In this document: piece by piece, positions 10,604 through 22,000 of the stretch | Layout of the letters: each line of letters opens with the position of its first letter | Position numbering within the stretch: position 1 is the stretch's first letter | Assembly (NCBI GenBank): GCA_021234155.1 | Contig: JAJEKV010000032.1 | Coordinates: forward strand, 9,990,099-10,054,098 | DNA length: 64,000 nucleotides | Direction: 5' to 3' | From: Isoetes taiwanensis | Lineage: Eukaryota; Streptophyta; Lycopodiopsida; Isoetales; Isoetaceae | Notes under the pieces: model-generated | What the model was told of the DNA's origin: nothing | The model's database searches: none | Seen by the model: the letters and a program-made list of their open reading frames with translations, nothing else | Made by a program: the position numbers and the translations under genes

Positions 10604-12763
10604 ATGGCATCTCTTCTTAATTTTTCTTTAGTTCTGTGTTATTTTGTCACTTCAGCTTTGCTTGTGGGCGCTTACTCACATTGCATCTTCTCAGAAAGAA
10701 AGGTTCTTCTGGATATCAAGGCAAGTTTTCCAGATCCCAATGGTTATTTTGCATCATGGAATACATCAGATTGTTGCATGTGGGTTGGAGTAACTTGTGC
10801 AAATAACAGCGGCCATGTTGTGGCTTTAGATCTTGCAAATAAGGACCTTGGAGGGGGAACCCTTTCTCCCTCCATCGCCAATCTATCATTTCTTGAGATT
10901 CTGGATATGGAATCCACCGGACTGTCTGGTCCTCTTCCCAGCTTTTTAGGGTTCCTGCCTAAACTTCGTGTTCTGTCCCTTGGCTTCAACGGCTTTAATG
11001 GTACTATTCCTGAAAGTTTTGCACACTTGGTCAGCTTGGAAGATTTACGCATCAGTGTAAACCAACTCACAGGTGGTATTCCTTCATTCCTTGGTAATCT
11101 CTTAAATCTCCGTTCTTTAGTTCTGGCAGTAAATGATTTGAAAGGAAAAGTACCTGCTTCCTTTGGCAATCTAGGAAAACTCAAAGAGTTAGACCTACAA
11201 ATGTGCAATTTGCATGGCACTATTCCAGCATCATTCAAAAATCTGCAGGCCTTAGAGCAGCTTCATCTGGGTTACAATTCCAAACTCGGTGGATCAATTG
11301 AGTGGCTAGGAAGCCTGTGCAATTCACAGCAGGTTATATTGCGAGGCACAAATATACATGGCTCAATTCCTTCATCACTTAGTTGCATGTCCAAATTACA
11401 AAGCTTGGATCTATCATCTACATCCATATCTGGAATCATTCCAGACAGCATTGGCAGCCTCTCTAGCCTCCAATATTTGGACTTATCTTCAACAAACATA
11501 TTTGGAAGTTTACCAGATACAATCAGTGGCCTCTACAGTCTGCAAACACTTAGGATCTCAGATACAAAGCTCTCTGGATCTATACCTGAATCTCTAGGTA
11601 AGCTCTCCAATCTTCAAGAATTGCTTCTTTCAGGAAATCAGTTAAGTGGTAGTATTCCTGAATCACTGGGATCTTTGCACAATCTTACATATCTTGCCCT
11701 TTACGATAATGCTTTAAGTGGCGCCTTTCCATCCTCTGAAAAACTGAGCAATCTGAAGGATCTGTACTTAGATGGGAACCAAATTACTGCTCTGCCAGCC
11801 AACATGAGCCATTTTACTAGCTTATCCACTCTTTCACTTGGCAATAATAAACTCAGTTTCGCCAGCATTGCAGGGGTTGCAACACTTCCATCTCTTTACT
11901 CGCTTTACCTTCCTAACTGCGGGCTTACTGGAGATATTCCAAACATCTTCCCTTCTAGCATTGGATATTTGGGCCTGAGTCACAATAGCATAACAGGGTT
12001 ACAGGCTGATTTAAGTAGTTTACAGCAGTTGGGAAGCCTAGACTTAGGAGAAAATCTCATAACACTGTATAAATTGCAAGGGCTTGGAAGACTTGCAAGG
12101 CTTCAAAATCTGGTCCTTTCCACCAACAGACTGCAAGGGGATATTAAGGATGGAGTTCTTCCCTTTTCTCTGGTCGATGTTATGATGGACAACAACAAAA
12201 TTACAGGGTTACCAGATCAGATGAGCAACTTCAGTTTTTTGTCACAGCTGAATTTGGAAAATAATGAGCTCAACTTTCAGAAGATACACGGCCTTGCCAC
12301 AATCCCAAGGTTAGGCAATCTCACGCTTAGTCACTGCGGATTAAGAGGTCAAATTCCAAGATGGCTTGCTGCATTGCAAATGTGGGGTATTAGTATGCGC
12401 AGTACTCTTATCAACCCAAAGATGGACTTATCTTTCAACTACATCAATGGTACTATTCCAGTGGAGTTTGTGAATAATACTAGGCTTGGACAACTAATGC
12501 TGCAGAACAATTTGCTGAGTGGTCGCATTCCTTCCAGCCTTGCAGATATGAAATTCTTAAATTATATTAACATGTCCAACAACAAATTATCAGGCCATAT
12601 CCCAAAAGCACTGGCAATCAGAGATACAATTTGGGGAGAGTTTAATGTGTCAAACAATAATCTTAGTGGGAAAATCCCACAGGGACCTGCTTTCAATTAC
12701 TTAGGGGCATCTAGCTTCAAAGGCAATGCAGGACTATGTGGTCACCCCTTGCCACCCTGTTGA
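10604..12763 (+). CDS. Secreted LRR receptor-like protein without kinase or membrane anchor
   Basis: 719 aa, one exon, intact. Residues 1-25 are a clear signal peptide (LVLCYFVTSALLVGAYS). Residues 27-66 form an LRRNT_2 cap (CIFSERKVLLDIKASFPDPN ... SWNTSDCCMWVGVTC). About two dozen extracellular plant-type LRRs (LxxLxxLxLxxNxLxGxIP) run from about 70 to 690, and the protein closes with the conserved cap GNAGLCGHPLPPC. The stop follows at once: there is no transmembrane helix, juxtamembrane segment or kinase. Full RLPs normally add an acidic region, a TM helix and a short tail, so this one is either apoplastic (like polygalacturonase inhibitors, though much longer) or truncated at the C-terminus. 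The start is chosen for the signal peptide and the TATA box. Family role: pattern or peptide recognition at the cell surface; ligand unknown. Confidence 0.9.
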   Translation: MASLLNFSLVLCYFVTSALLVGAYSHCIFSERKVLLDIKASFPDPNGYFASWNTSDCCMWVGVTCANNSGHVVALDLANKDLGGGTLSPSIANLSFLEILDMESTGLSGPLPSFLGFLPKLRVLSLGFNGFNGTIPESFAHLVSLEDLRISVNQLTGGIPSFLGNLLNLRSLVLAVNDLKGKVPASFGNLGKLKELDLQMCNLHGTIPASFKNLQALEQLHLGYNSKLGGSIEWLGSLCNSQQVILRGTNIHGSIPSSLSCMSKLQSLDLSSTSISGIIPDSIGSLSSLQYLDLSSTNIFGSLPDTISGLYSLQTLRISDTKLSGSIPESLGKLSNLQELLLSGNQLSGSIPESLGSLHNLTYLALYDNALSGAFPSSEKLSNLKDLYLDGNQITALPANMSHFTSLSTLSLGNNKLSFASIAGVATLPSLYSLYLPNCGLTGDIPNIFPSSIGYLGLSHNSITGLQADLSSLQQLGSLDLGENLITLYKLQGLGRLARLQNLVLSTNRLQGDIKDGVLPFSLVDVMMDNNKITGLPDQMSNFSFLSQLNLENNELNFQKIHGLATIPRLGNLTLSHCGLRGQIPRWLAALQMWGISMRSTLINPKMDLSFNYINGTIPVEFVNNTRLGQLMLQNNLLSGRIPSSLADMKFLNYINMSNNKLSGHIPKALAIRDTIWGEFNVSNNNLSGKIPQGPAFNYLGASSFKGNAGLCGHPLPPC

Positions 12764-12808
12764 GCTTAGATGCTACAGTCTGCTACAAGTCTGCTACAGG
12801 TTGTAAAT

Positions 12809-12925
12809 ATGGGATCACATAAGATCCCAAGTAAAGTCCGAGACTTTGAATAAATGTCATGCACATAAAATTCATATGGGATCGCATAAGATCCCGAGTC
12901 ATGCACATAAAAAATTCATATTAGT
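12809..12925. repeat. Short duplicated inverted repeats after the LRR gene
   Basis: GGGATCACATAAGATCCC (about 12810-12827) and its relative GGGATCGCATAAGATCCC (about 12879-12896) are each small inverted repeats with GGGATC/GATCCC arms. The second is bracketed by direct copies of CATGCACATAAAA followed by TTCATAT. A poly(A)-like AATAAA lies between them at 12849-12854 and is the probable 3' processing signal of the LRR gene. Confidence 0.6.
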
Positions 12926-13429
12926 TTATATCATGTTAGTCATTTACCAAAGTCTAATAAGGAAACTACTATTGAGGCTAGGTGTCTATTCTTAGATAAG
13001 ACTAGAAACGGCTTTTGCCCTTTGTGGGGGTTTACCTTGACAGGACTTAAGGGTAAAAGTTCAGCCTCCTATTTTGGCATTATCATAGCTAAACTTGGGA
13101 ACACTTTAATGTCCTATTTTGGCATTACCGGAGGTAAATTTGAGAACTATAGCTTTCAATTCATACAGACTGGAGACATTTTGACAAATTTGAAGTCCTC
13201 TATAAAGGTTATAAGTCTTATTGTTATTTCGATTACAACAGATTATAGGTGACCTTCAATAGTCCACCAAATGCCCCTCAACAAACCAATAGGTGATCGA
13301 AACACTCATATATAGCCTCTATTGGCCCAGAAATGCCCAGCAATAGACAATGCCAGGCCCAAAAAAATGCGACCCCGAAAAAAAAAAAGTGTCATTAAAA
13401 GGAAATATAGGCATTTTAAAATAGATAAA
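12926..13429. other. Spacer with a short imperfect repeat
   Basis: No gene. CCTATTTTGGCATTA occurs twice about 45 bp apart (near 13068 and 13112), each followed by an A(A)CTT/AATTTGxGAAC segment, as an old local duplication. The rest is unremarkable AT-rich sequence with an A-run at about 13379-13390. Confidence 0.4.
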
Positions 13430-13565
13430 TAGATAGATGGTACTTTAATGTCCACGGAAGCCGTAGCATATGGGCAATTTACAACACACCTAGATGGGTC
13501 TTGCCCCCACCACTCTACATCTATGAAGTGGGTCCTCCTTTCACCAACTTTACAATGATGCATGA
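13430..13565 (-). mobile_element. LINE 3'-tail fragment (antisense)
   Basis: On the minus strand the sequence ...CCCATATGCTACGGCTTCCG...GGACATTAAAGTACC runs into a (TATC)-type microsatellite (ATCTATCTATTTATC). The trailer resembles that of the nested LINE at 2.2 kb (CCATAGCC...GGCTTCCGAGGACG followed by TTA repeats). I read it as the extreme 3' end of a related, strongly 5'-truncated LINE. No coding part is recognisable. Confidence 0.4.
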
Positions 13566-14190
13566 CTACTTTTACAACAAAGCATTGAACCTAGGATCTT
13601 GGTAATGGCTAAATCGTTCTTATGGCGAAATCATGGCCTTTTGGGCCAGCACTGAAATGGCATATTCCACCTGAAACTAAATTAGCCACTCTTGTGGAAA
13701 CCTAAATCCAGTATAGCAATAGTATAAAATGTTAAAACTCCAAACTTATCACATGATTACTCAATAGTTCATCAAAATTAATACAAGAATACTATCCACA
13801 TGAATACACAATCCTTTTTTTTTTAATTAATTACGAACTAATATATTAATGAATACACAATGCTTACACTATCAACACAGAGTCTCCATTGATGGATAAC
13901 AAAAGTTCTCAACGGCCATATACAATGCTCAATCATTTGCCACCTAAAGAATCAAACAACAAAACTAACATCAAACGGCTTCTTGGGGATTGAATCCAAG
14001 CATTTCTAGATAGCCATAAATTTGAAATTATACCTGACATCTTTGCATGCGCTCCATTAGGCGTCCAACACTTGCATTTCTATCACCTTTCTCCAACTTG
14101 CAAGGTCTACTCCTTCCATTCACCCCATCCTAGCACATCATATAACCTCATCCATAATGCAAAACTGAAACTATAACATAGAATTGAATA
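13566..14190. other. Spacer
   Basis: AT-rich stretch with no supportable gene or repeat. It contains an ATTAATTA-rich patch near 13825. Confidence 0.4.
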
Positions 14191-15010
14191 CTACAAATGT
14201 AAACTATACAATTTTGCCGCATATTCAGTGTGCGCATCATCCTGATACATGCGTCTTCTCTTTCCGATCATGTCAATTGGCTTGATGCACTCATCTGAGC
14301 CAAAAATCACATAGGCCACATCCTTAGCAAAGACAACATGGGGCTTGCAAGCAACTCTCCATGTAGCATGGACACGATTCTTCTGAATGTAAGCAGAATT
14401 ATGCAAGATCACCCAAGCAGTGGAGAAGCAGAAGGTACCTGTTCTAATCATTTTTGTCACAACAAAAATTAAACCAGGGTTCATCCTACACTTACCTGAT
14501 AATTCCTAAAGTGGATTGCCCTTGTAATCAAGTTTCTGTGATCAAGAATAACATTTTTCTTTAGCTCCCCCCCAACATACATAACATAAATCCGCTTTCC
14601 CTCCTCAACATGCTCAGTGGTTATGTTATCAAAAGCATATTTATGATGCAATTTCCCTATATTCTTGAGACAATAACCCACAATCCCCTCAAAACAATGC
14701 AATTTAGAACCCTTCAAAACCTTGCAAATTAACATATTCCCAATTGGCTTGGCATCCTTCCACCCCAAATACTGTTTAATTAAGATGTTCACAATAGCAG
14801 CATATGAAAAACACCTTGCAAATGATGCACCCCTTTCCATGTTAACAACACCGGCCATACACATCGACCTCAGGAAGCCTGTGCTTCTCAAAGAATACCA
14901 ATTCAATGTCCATTCCACTGCAGGATAGCGTCACAAACACATCGATCCACCTGCCATCACCAGACAGGAACAATTTCGTCTTCCCTTTTTTCTTAGAGCA
15001 TGTAGCTGTT
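14191..15010 (-). pseudogene. Degenerate, intron-containing Rep-like (HUH/Replitron-type) gene
   Basis: The best frame (14856 down to 14500) reads ERGASFARCFSYAAIVNIL, IKQYLGW, GNMLICKVLKGSKLHCFEGI, then GYCLKN and a HNI-like FDNITTEHVEEGKRIYVMY, and GELKKNVILDHRNLITRA. This succession (IKxxLGW, LHxFxGxxGYCxK, xNIT, LxxxNLxxRA) is what I recall from HUH-endonuclease proteins of Replitron-like elements; Y-x-x-K would be the catalytic-tyrosine motif. A perfect donor (CAG|GTAAGT, about 14503) and an acceptor near 14433 join it to a second exon (GTFCFSTAWVI ... NRVHATWRVACKPHVVFAKDVAYVIF). Frames break at about 14860, so the metal-binding histidine motif is lost. Family assignment is inference and could be wrong. 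Confidence 0.4.
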
Positions 15011-16015
15011 GCCCTTGCAGCATTCCTCATACCCACAAGGGCAATAAGCGATACAAGAACCACAATACAAAGGACATAGACAACAAGACCCACAATAGGC
15101 AACGACATCAAAGCACTTTCCATCACAATCCAACTGCGTTCTTCTAGACTAAGGCGCATACCATAGACCAGAGAAAAGAAATACAAACATAAAACACCAC
15201 CGACACCAACGAAATGGATAGGACAGGGAGGCAACTTACCGGTGTAGCAACTCCCACGACTCCAAGGATGCATGACACGATCGACCAAACCCCGCCCTTG
15301 CATGCCATAAGAAAAGCCCTTGCCCATCCCAAAAAAATACCAAACGTATAATTTGGCTTAAGAAAAACACACAAGTACCCGATGGTTCCTTGCAAAAAAA
15401 CGCAATTATAGCAACTTTCCAACCCATATGATTTGCAAACCATTGAAAGCTGGGACGTTTGATCCTTGCGTCCAGGATTATGGCAGTTTAGGGAGAAAAT
15501 ATGGGCATTGAAATGGAAAAGGAAAAGAAAATGACTCTTAGGCCTAAAGGAAAATTGAGAACTTTTAAAGGGCAATGGACGGAGGTGGGAATGTGTGGCA
15601 GTGACACGTGGTTATCCTTAAGTGAAGAAAGGAGATTTTGAGGTTTCACGAAAGAAATTGATCGACGTGACTGGGCATTGCATCAAACACTATTTTGCAA
15701 GTCATATATATTCACATGGAACACTACGTTGCAAAGCTTGTGCCCAACCGTTACGGCATAACACCCTTTTTCCTCCCCCAGACCATCGAACCGGATAAAT
15801 AACACCAGATTGAAATGCTTTCTCCCCAATTCCATAATTTTGTTACATTCGGTTGCCTCCCCAAATGCAAATTTGAACCTCATTCCACTTTCATTCTATG
15901 TCAGGTTTTGTCCAAAATGTAGACCCTGTTCGTTGCCTTTCTGCCTTTCCTGATTATTTGAATCGATGCCTGGCAGGACCTGATCGCAATCAGAGGAGCC
16001 TGAGGCCTTGACGCC
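15011..16015. other. Spacer and presumptive promoter of the CEP164-like gene
   Basis: Minus-strand frames in 15144-15575 show no recognisable protein and may be the decayed 5' part of the Rep-like gene. From about 15600 the sequence should include the promoter and leader of the plus-strand CEP164-like gene; a GC-richer leader (15960-16015) precedes its ATG. I see no convincing TATA box. Confidence 0.4.
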
Positions 16016-19000
16016 ATGGCAGTTGGTTTACAGGATTTTGTTCTTGAAGAAGAAATTGACAAGTTTTTTGAACCCACAGAAGAAGGTTGCCTTTATTTTC
16101 TTTTTACAGTTTTTACTTAGACGGCTAAGAAGTTATGGTGTAATTGCTGCAGAAATTCTGGAATATGCTCTCTGGCTTGGTTTTGAGTTGCCTCAAGATC
16201 AGAGCTTGCTTTGGATCGCCAAGGAAGGTCTGAAGGCTCCTTTGCCATCTGAATGGAAACCCTGGTACACAATATGCATGTCCTCTATTATTTCATTAGG
16301 CTTTTCTTAAAAGGTAACTGAAGAAAACGGATTGTTTCATTGCAGCCGAACTGAAGAAGATGAAATATACTATTATAATTTTGCTACTGGCGAGAGTTCA
16401 TGGGATCATCCATGTGATCATATTTACAGGTACTCCCTGGCTACATCAATAAAACCATGCCTTTAGACAAATATTTTCATAGTAATATTTCTTTGGATTT
16501 TTTTGCTCAAAAGAACAAAAGATTGGAACAAGTCAATCTGCTCCTTTCACTCGAGATATTGGTTCAACTTGCATGTTGATAAACATATGCATTTAGAAGT
16601 ATTGGACAGTTATTTGCTTTCTCTTCGCCTTGCTGCTTGCAAAATAAATTGTTTTGTATCCTTTCAATAGGTTATGCATTTTTAATCCTGATATCTCTTC
16701 AGTGCAAATGGACATAACAGATTTATTGAATACTAATGCTATGACCCAGACCCTCCATCTTAGTTTGTAACAAACTGATTGCTGAAGTAGTAGTATATCT
16801 CTTTACTTCATCTAATACTGTAGGTTAGAAGAAGATAGCAACATGGATAGCATATGACACCTGTCATGCCATTATTCGTAGACAATCTTGGGGAGTAATT
16901 TTTATCAATAATGTTGATGCTTTCATGGTGCCTCTGGTAAATAAGTAAAGGATAATACAAATGCCTTGCCAATCCTTGAGAGCAAACCAATCACATTTCA
17001 TCTGAAAAAGCAGTCTCATATTGTTAGGTGAAATGCATTTACGCTCCATTTCAAGTATATTTTTGATCATATACCATGGCACTGTAAACTACACTCCACA
17101 CTTGTTGGTTTGTCGTGTGCTGCATCTACTGAGTAGTTGTACATATCCAATTTGGTCCACATTTTTGCAATTGTGGAGAATATGAATTTCAAGATCCATG
17201 AGCTTACCTATGATAACATTGTCTGATTTTTCAAACATTATTTTGAAAAAGCCATTTCTATATTTAGATCCATTGCTATTGCATTATGCATTGAGATTTT
17301 GCATGTATGCTCATGCATATGATATTGCATTGTTGATTTCTATAAATAGATAGTTCATACGGCCCATGCTCTAGGAATTGCAGTTTTCTTATAATTCAAA
17401 TTTTTTCAAATGGAGCTTGAATATACCACAAACTATTGAAAGGATGCATTTTGGATTGCAAACTGTCCAGTTGGTCATCTCAGAACAAGTTTGCTTTTTC
17501 CACAGTATTATACTATAATCTATGGTAGCCGGCATTACTGGCGGATGCATTCTGATAGGTGTCATGGTTTGCACATGGAATTTACTACAATCGTATTCTT
17601 GTATTACCATGTTATTTGTCCTTCGTAGCTGATTTAGTGTTTGCAAATTCCAGAGACATATATAGAGATGAGATGCAAAAGTATAGGCAGCAACTGGAAG
17701 TCCAACCAGGCCTTCCAGACATAAGCAGTGTCAACTCTCAAACGCATCCGGTATGTAGGCAGAAAGAATCAAGTTATGTATTATGCTTTTTGACTTTAAC
17801 TGCCATGAGGCTTGTCCTGTATTCTTGGTAATTTTTATCTTCAGTTCTGCACGTGGCAAGGTGGGAGGAATCGCCTTACAGATGATCAAACATAAAAAGT
17901 CAGCTATGTTCTTTGTTTTTGTGGATTGTGGAATTTTCTTGGAACCTTAGGAGAATTAGTTTGCTACCTATACGCAGGATAACTATTGAGCAATGGTTGG
18001 GACAAATTCTTTTCACTGCAATACGGACAACATCTAACATGCTAGAGATATTGCTGTCATTTTTCGACAAACAATAATTCTGCAGCGTTTATAACACAGG
18101 GCCTGCATGTTCTGACCAGATATTAGATGTATTCTAACAAGTCTAAAGTAAAGGCACTTCAAGCCAAAGTTCTACATAAACAGGATTCAAAACTTTGTAG
18201 CTCCATGACTATCCCCAATAAATTTGGTGGTTAGTGACCATTCGTTTAATGTTTCTAGGACACTTCATCTTCAATGACATGAAAGGTACAACTAATTTTA
18301 GAGATAAGCAGGCATGTGCCATATCTGGCCTTCTAGGATTTTCTTTTAACCTATCATATCCCTACTCTGGAACAACCAACTTTACAGGGTAAGTTCAATA
18401 TGGATGTCTTGTTCAACAGGGGCATTCTTTGCAGATAAATGTTGGAGGTTTTCTGCAATGTCCGATAAATGTGACGGTTCAGATTATCTGTTTTTTAAAT
18501 TTCAAAGGCCACCTAAGCAAGAAAAAGAAACAGAAAGTTGGACCAAAAGATCTTAACTGGAAATATGAAAAGTTGGAACAGAAACTTCAAGAAAAGAATG
18601 GGGCAATAGACTATCGATTACATTATTGGAAAAAAAAATTATGGAAGAAAAATATAGCAAATGAATACTACTTTTGTATATACTTAATTTATTCTGTCAG
18701 TTTCCCGTTCTTAATCTGAATGAAGACAACCTTAACTTTGTAGCACTTCACCAGATAATTGCTAACATATTTTACATTCAAAACCTCAGGAAAAAGTTAT
18801 GACAACTGGCCTAACTCCAGAACATGCAGTAGGAAGTAAGCGTGGTGTCCTTGCCTTAAGTGGATGTTTCTTATTGATGCTTTTCTTAAACATTTATGGA
18901 AATGGCCCTTAATTAACATCATCACAGATGACCATCACAGCGATGGACCATCTTCTCAGCCAAGAGGAGGAAAGCCGTCTGAAAAAAAGAAGGTTCGCTT

Positions 19001-22000
19001 TGGTAAGTTCGTTTTGCTTTTCGATGGAGTGCTCTGCAGTTATGGTAAGATTTACACCAAGGGGCATGTTTTTGGCATTTGTAACATGCATACCACCCCA
19101 GTAAAATGTGCTACAAGCAATCCATTCCCAACCATAGTTTAACTATTTTAAGTACGCAATCAGGTCCTTAATGTATATATGGTGTCGCTTCCTAACACTT
19201 GCCTTCTATCTGCAGGTTCCAGTAGTGATATTATCAATGATATTCAAAGTAATAAAAAAAGTTCTGGTCCCGAGAGTGAGATTATTAATGATGTTCAAAG
19301 TAATAAGAAAAAGGAAGACCCAAATGACATTAAGGAAGCTAAGACAAGTGAGCAAGCCCAGATATTACTTCAACAGGGACAAGTTGAGCATCTTGAAATG
19401 AAGCTGCAAACAGCAGTCGAGACAAAGTATAGAGAGATGATGAATAAAGTGGAGAAAAAAGTAGAGGAGGACCACCTTTCTCTGATAGAAACAACAAGAA
19501 AGAAAATTAATAAGGAACTAGAAAACTTTACTCAGGTCGAAGAAAAGATGCAGACAGCAGTTGAAACAAAATATAGGGAAATGCTGAATGAGGTGGAAAG
19601 ACAATTAGAGCAGGACCATCTCTCTCTGATTGAAATAACAAGAAAGAAAATTATTCAGGAACTAGAAGGCTTCACTGAGATTGAGAAAAAGAAACTACTA
19701 GATTCTAGTAAGAAACTGTTACAAATGGAATTGGAGATAGAGGAGAGAAGTTTGCAGGAGAAGGAAGCTGAGAGAAACTTAAATTATGAGACAAGGAAAA
19801 TGCAAGAGACAGCAGAAGTGAAGAGATTGAATAATGAGCTAGAAACTAGAAGGCAAGAAAGACGTGAGGACTTGCATAAAATGCTGGAAGAGGAAGCTAA
19901 GTTTTTTCAGGAAGAGGAGAAAAAACTAGAGACTTTCAGGCAGAACTTAACTGTTGAAGGGTCCAAACTAATGGAAATGGGTAGAGAAAAGATGCGTCAA
20001 AGAGTTTCTGACGATTTGTTACAGGAGCAGATACTTATTGCTGAAAACTCAAGAGAAAGGGTTTTCCTTCACATTCAGAATATAGTGGATGCCATAAAAG
20101 GAGTTGAAAAGAAGATGGAGTTGGAAGCAGATTCATTAATAGTAAGACGAAATGAGCATGAAGTATGGAGGAGCCAACTTATGATAGAAGAAAAGATGTT
20201 GCAAGATGAACTGAAGGGTATAAGGAATAACAGCAAGGAGAGACTGCAAAAGATGCTCGAAGACGAAAAAGAACAGATCCTGGCAGATAAGGATGAATGT
20301 CTGAAATTCGTCAGAGAAAATATGCAAGCTGATGAGGCAAAGATAATGGAAATAGAAAGGGAACAAATGGGTTACCGGATTCAAAACAAAATATTGCAGG
20401 ATGAACTTTGTCAGACAGAAAATATGAAAGAAAAAATGCTGATGCAAGTTAAAGATGTAATAGATCTCACAGAGAGAATTCGGAGAGAGCTTGAAGAAGA
20501 AGCAGATAGTTTATGGAGATTACATGGACAGCATATATCTGCAAGGAAGGCAAGGAATGAGGAAATTGAAGAAGAAGAAAGGAACTGGACAGTGGAGATT
20601 GAGAAGGCAATGTTTAAGAGAAAAGAGTTTCAAAACCTTTTCGAGGAAGAATGTGAATCTTTTCGCGCTGATTTGGAGAGGTTCAAAGAGATGAAACACC
20701 AGATACAAGTTGAAGAATCTAAGATGATGGAAATGCAACGACAAGAGATGTTAGAACGGGTGCATGCAAAGATTTTGCAAGAGGAACTTCTTTTGAGTGA
20801 AGAACTTAAAGAAGATATGATTTCACGAGTCAAAGACACGGTGAAAACACTAGAAAAGGGCATCTTTGATACAGAGCTGCAGATGATGGTCAGGAGAGTG
20901 AAAGAAGTTTCTAATTTGGGGAAGGCAGAAGAAGTTGATGGCCTCTTAAATAGAACATCCAAAGATAATGGCACAGTATCAACTTGTTCTATATTTAATA
21001 CCAGCAAAGCATCGGAGGAAAATGAATGCAAATCTTCTGAAGCTTGTGAAGAGCATAAATTGGAGGAACTTCCAGAAATCAATGATGATGAAGAGGCAAA
21101 AGTATTAGATACAGAAAGAGAGAAGATGCTGAAACGGGTAAATGACAAAGTGTTGAAAGAAGAGTCTATGCTAATTCAAGATTTGAGAGAGGGAATGCTT
21201 GCAAGGATCAAGGATGTGGTGAGTAATTTGGAAGCAACTATGCTCGAGCAAGAACTTCAAGATGCTACTGATAGAGTTAAGGAAAAAGTTGAACTTAAGA
21301 AATCCGAGCTGAAGCAAATGTTTGAGAGGGAAGTGCAAATAGGAATGACTAGAGAAGGAGAGGAACTACTCAGAACAATGATTCCCCACCATATTCAGGC
21401 AGCTGCAAAAGCTGAAAAGGCACTTGAAGGCACATATGATGTGGAGGAGATATATGAAAAATCGCAAGGACAAGCTGCTGCACCAAATTCTGAGCTGAAT
21501 ATAACAGGAAAAGTAAGCACAGCCCTGCAAAAAGGATATGAAGAACTTGATTTAAGTGGAGTAGACATGCTACAAAAGATAGCTTGTGAAATTCTACTGA
21601 GCTTGGGCTTGAGAGACTTAGCAAAGGGCAAGGTAGAGAAGATGGAACCTTGCTTGTGTAAGGATATAAACAATGGTATCTGCCAAAGGATGCTTCAGCT
21701 GGAAGAAAATGTTAAAAGCAAACTCAAGGATGAGATACATAAAGAATTGCCTCTCACAAAGCAAATGATATGCCAGGAAATTGTTCAGTTGGTAAAAAGT
21801 GATTGTCTGAATCATGTTGAGTCAATTACTTCAGGCAGTCAACCATTTGAACAACTAAACGTTAATGTAATATCGGAAAGAACAAGGCCATCGGATCATG
21901 TAGTAGCCATAACCCCAAATAGCTGCGTCTGTAACTGTGGCTCTGTTGGGCACTCTCAAGCTAAACATCAAAAGCACATAGAGTGTACTCAGCAGGTAGG

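Noticed and set aside
10744-11238. Minus-strand frame of 164 residues inside the LRR gene
   Set aside because: Antisense shadow of a strongly coding, signal-peptide-led frame.
16008-16310. 100-residue continuous frame as the first exon of the CEP164-like gene
   Set aside because: It reads through a 67-bp intron (16086-16152); splicing at GT-AG gives the conserved EEEILEYA junction and a proper ATG at 16016.
20630-21148. Minus-strand 172-residue Ser-rich frame in the large CEP164-like exon
   Set aside because: Shadow of Glu/Lys-rich coiled-coil codons; serine-rich reverse translation is expected.
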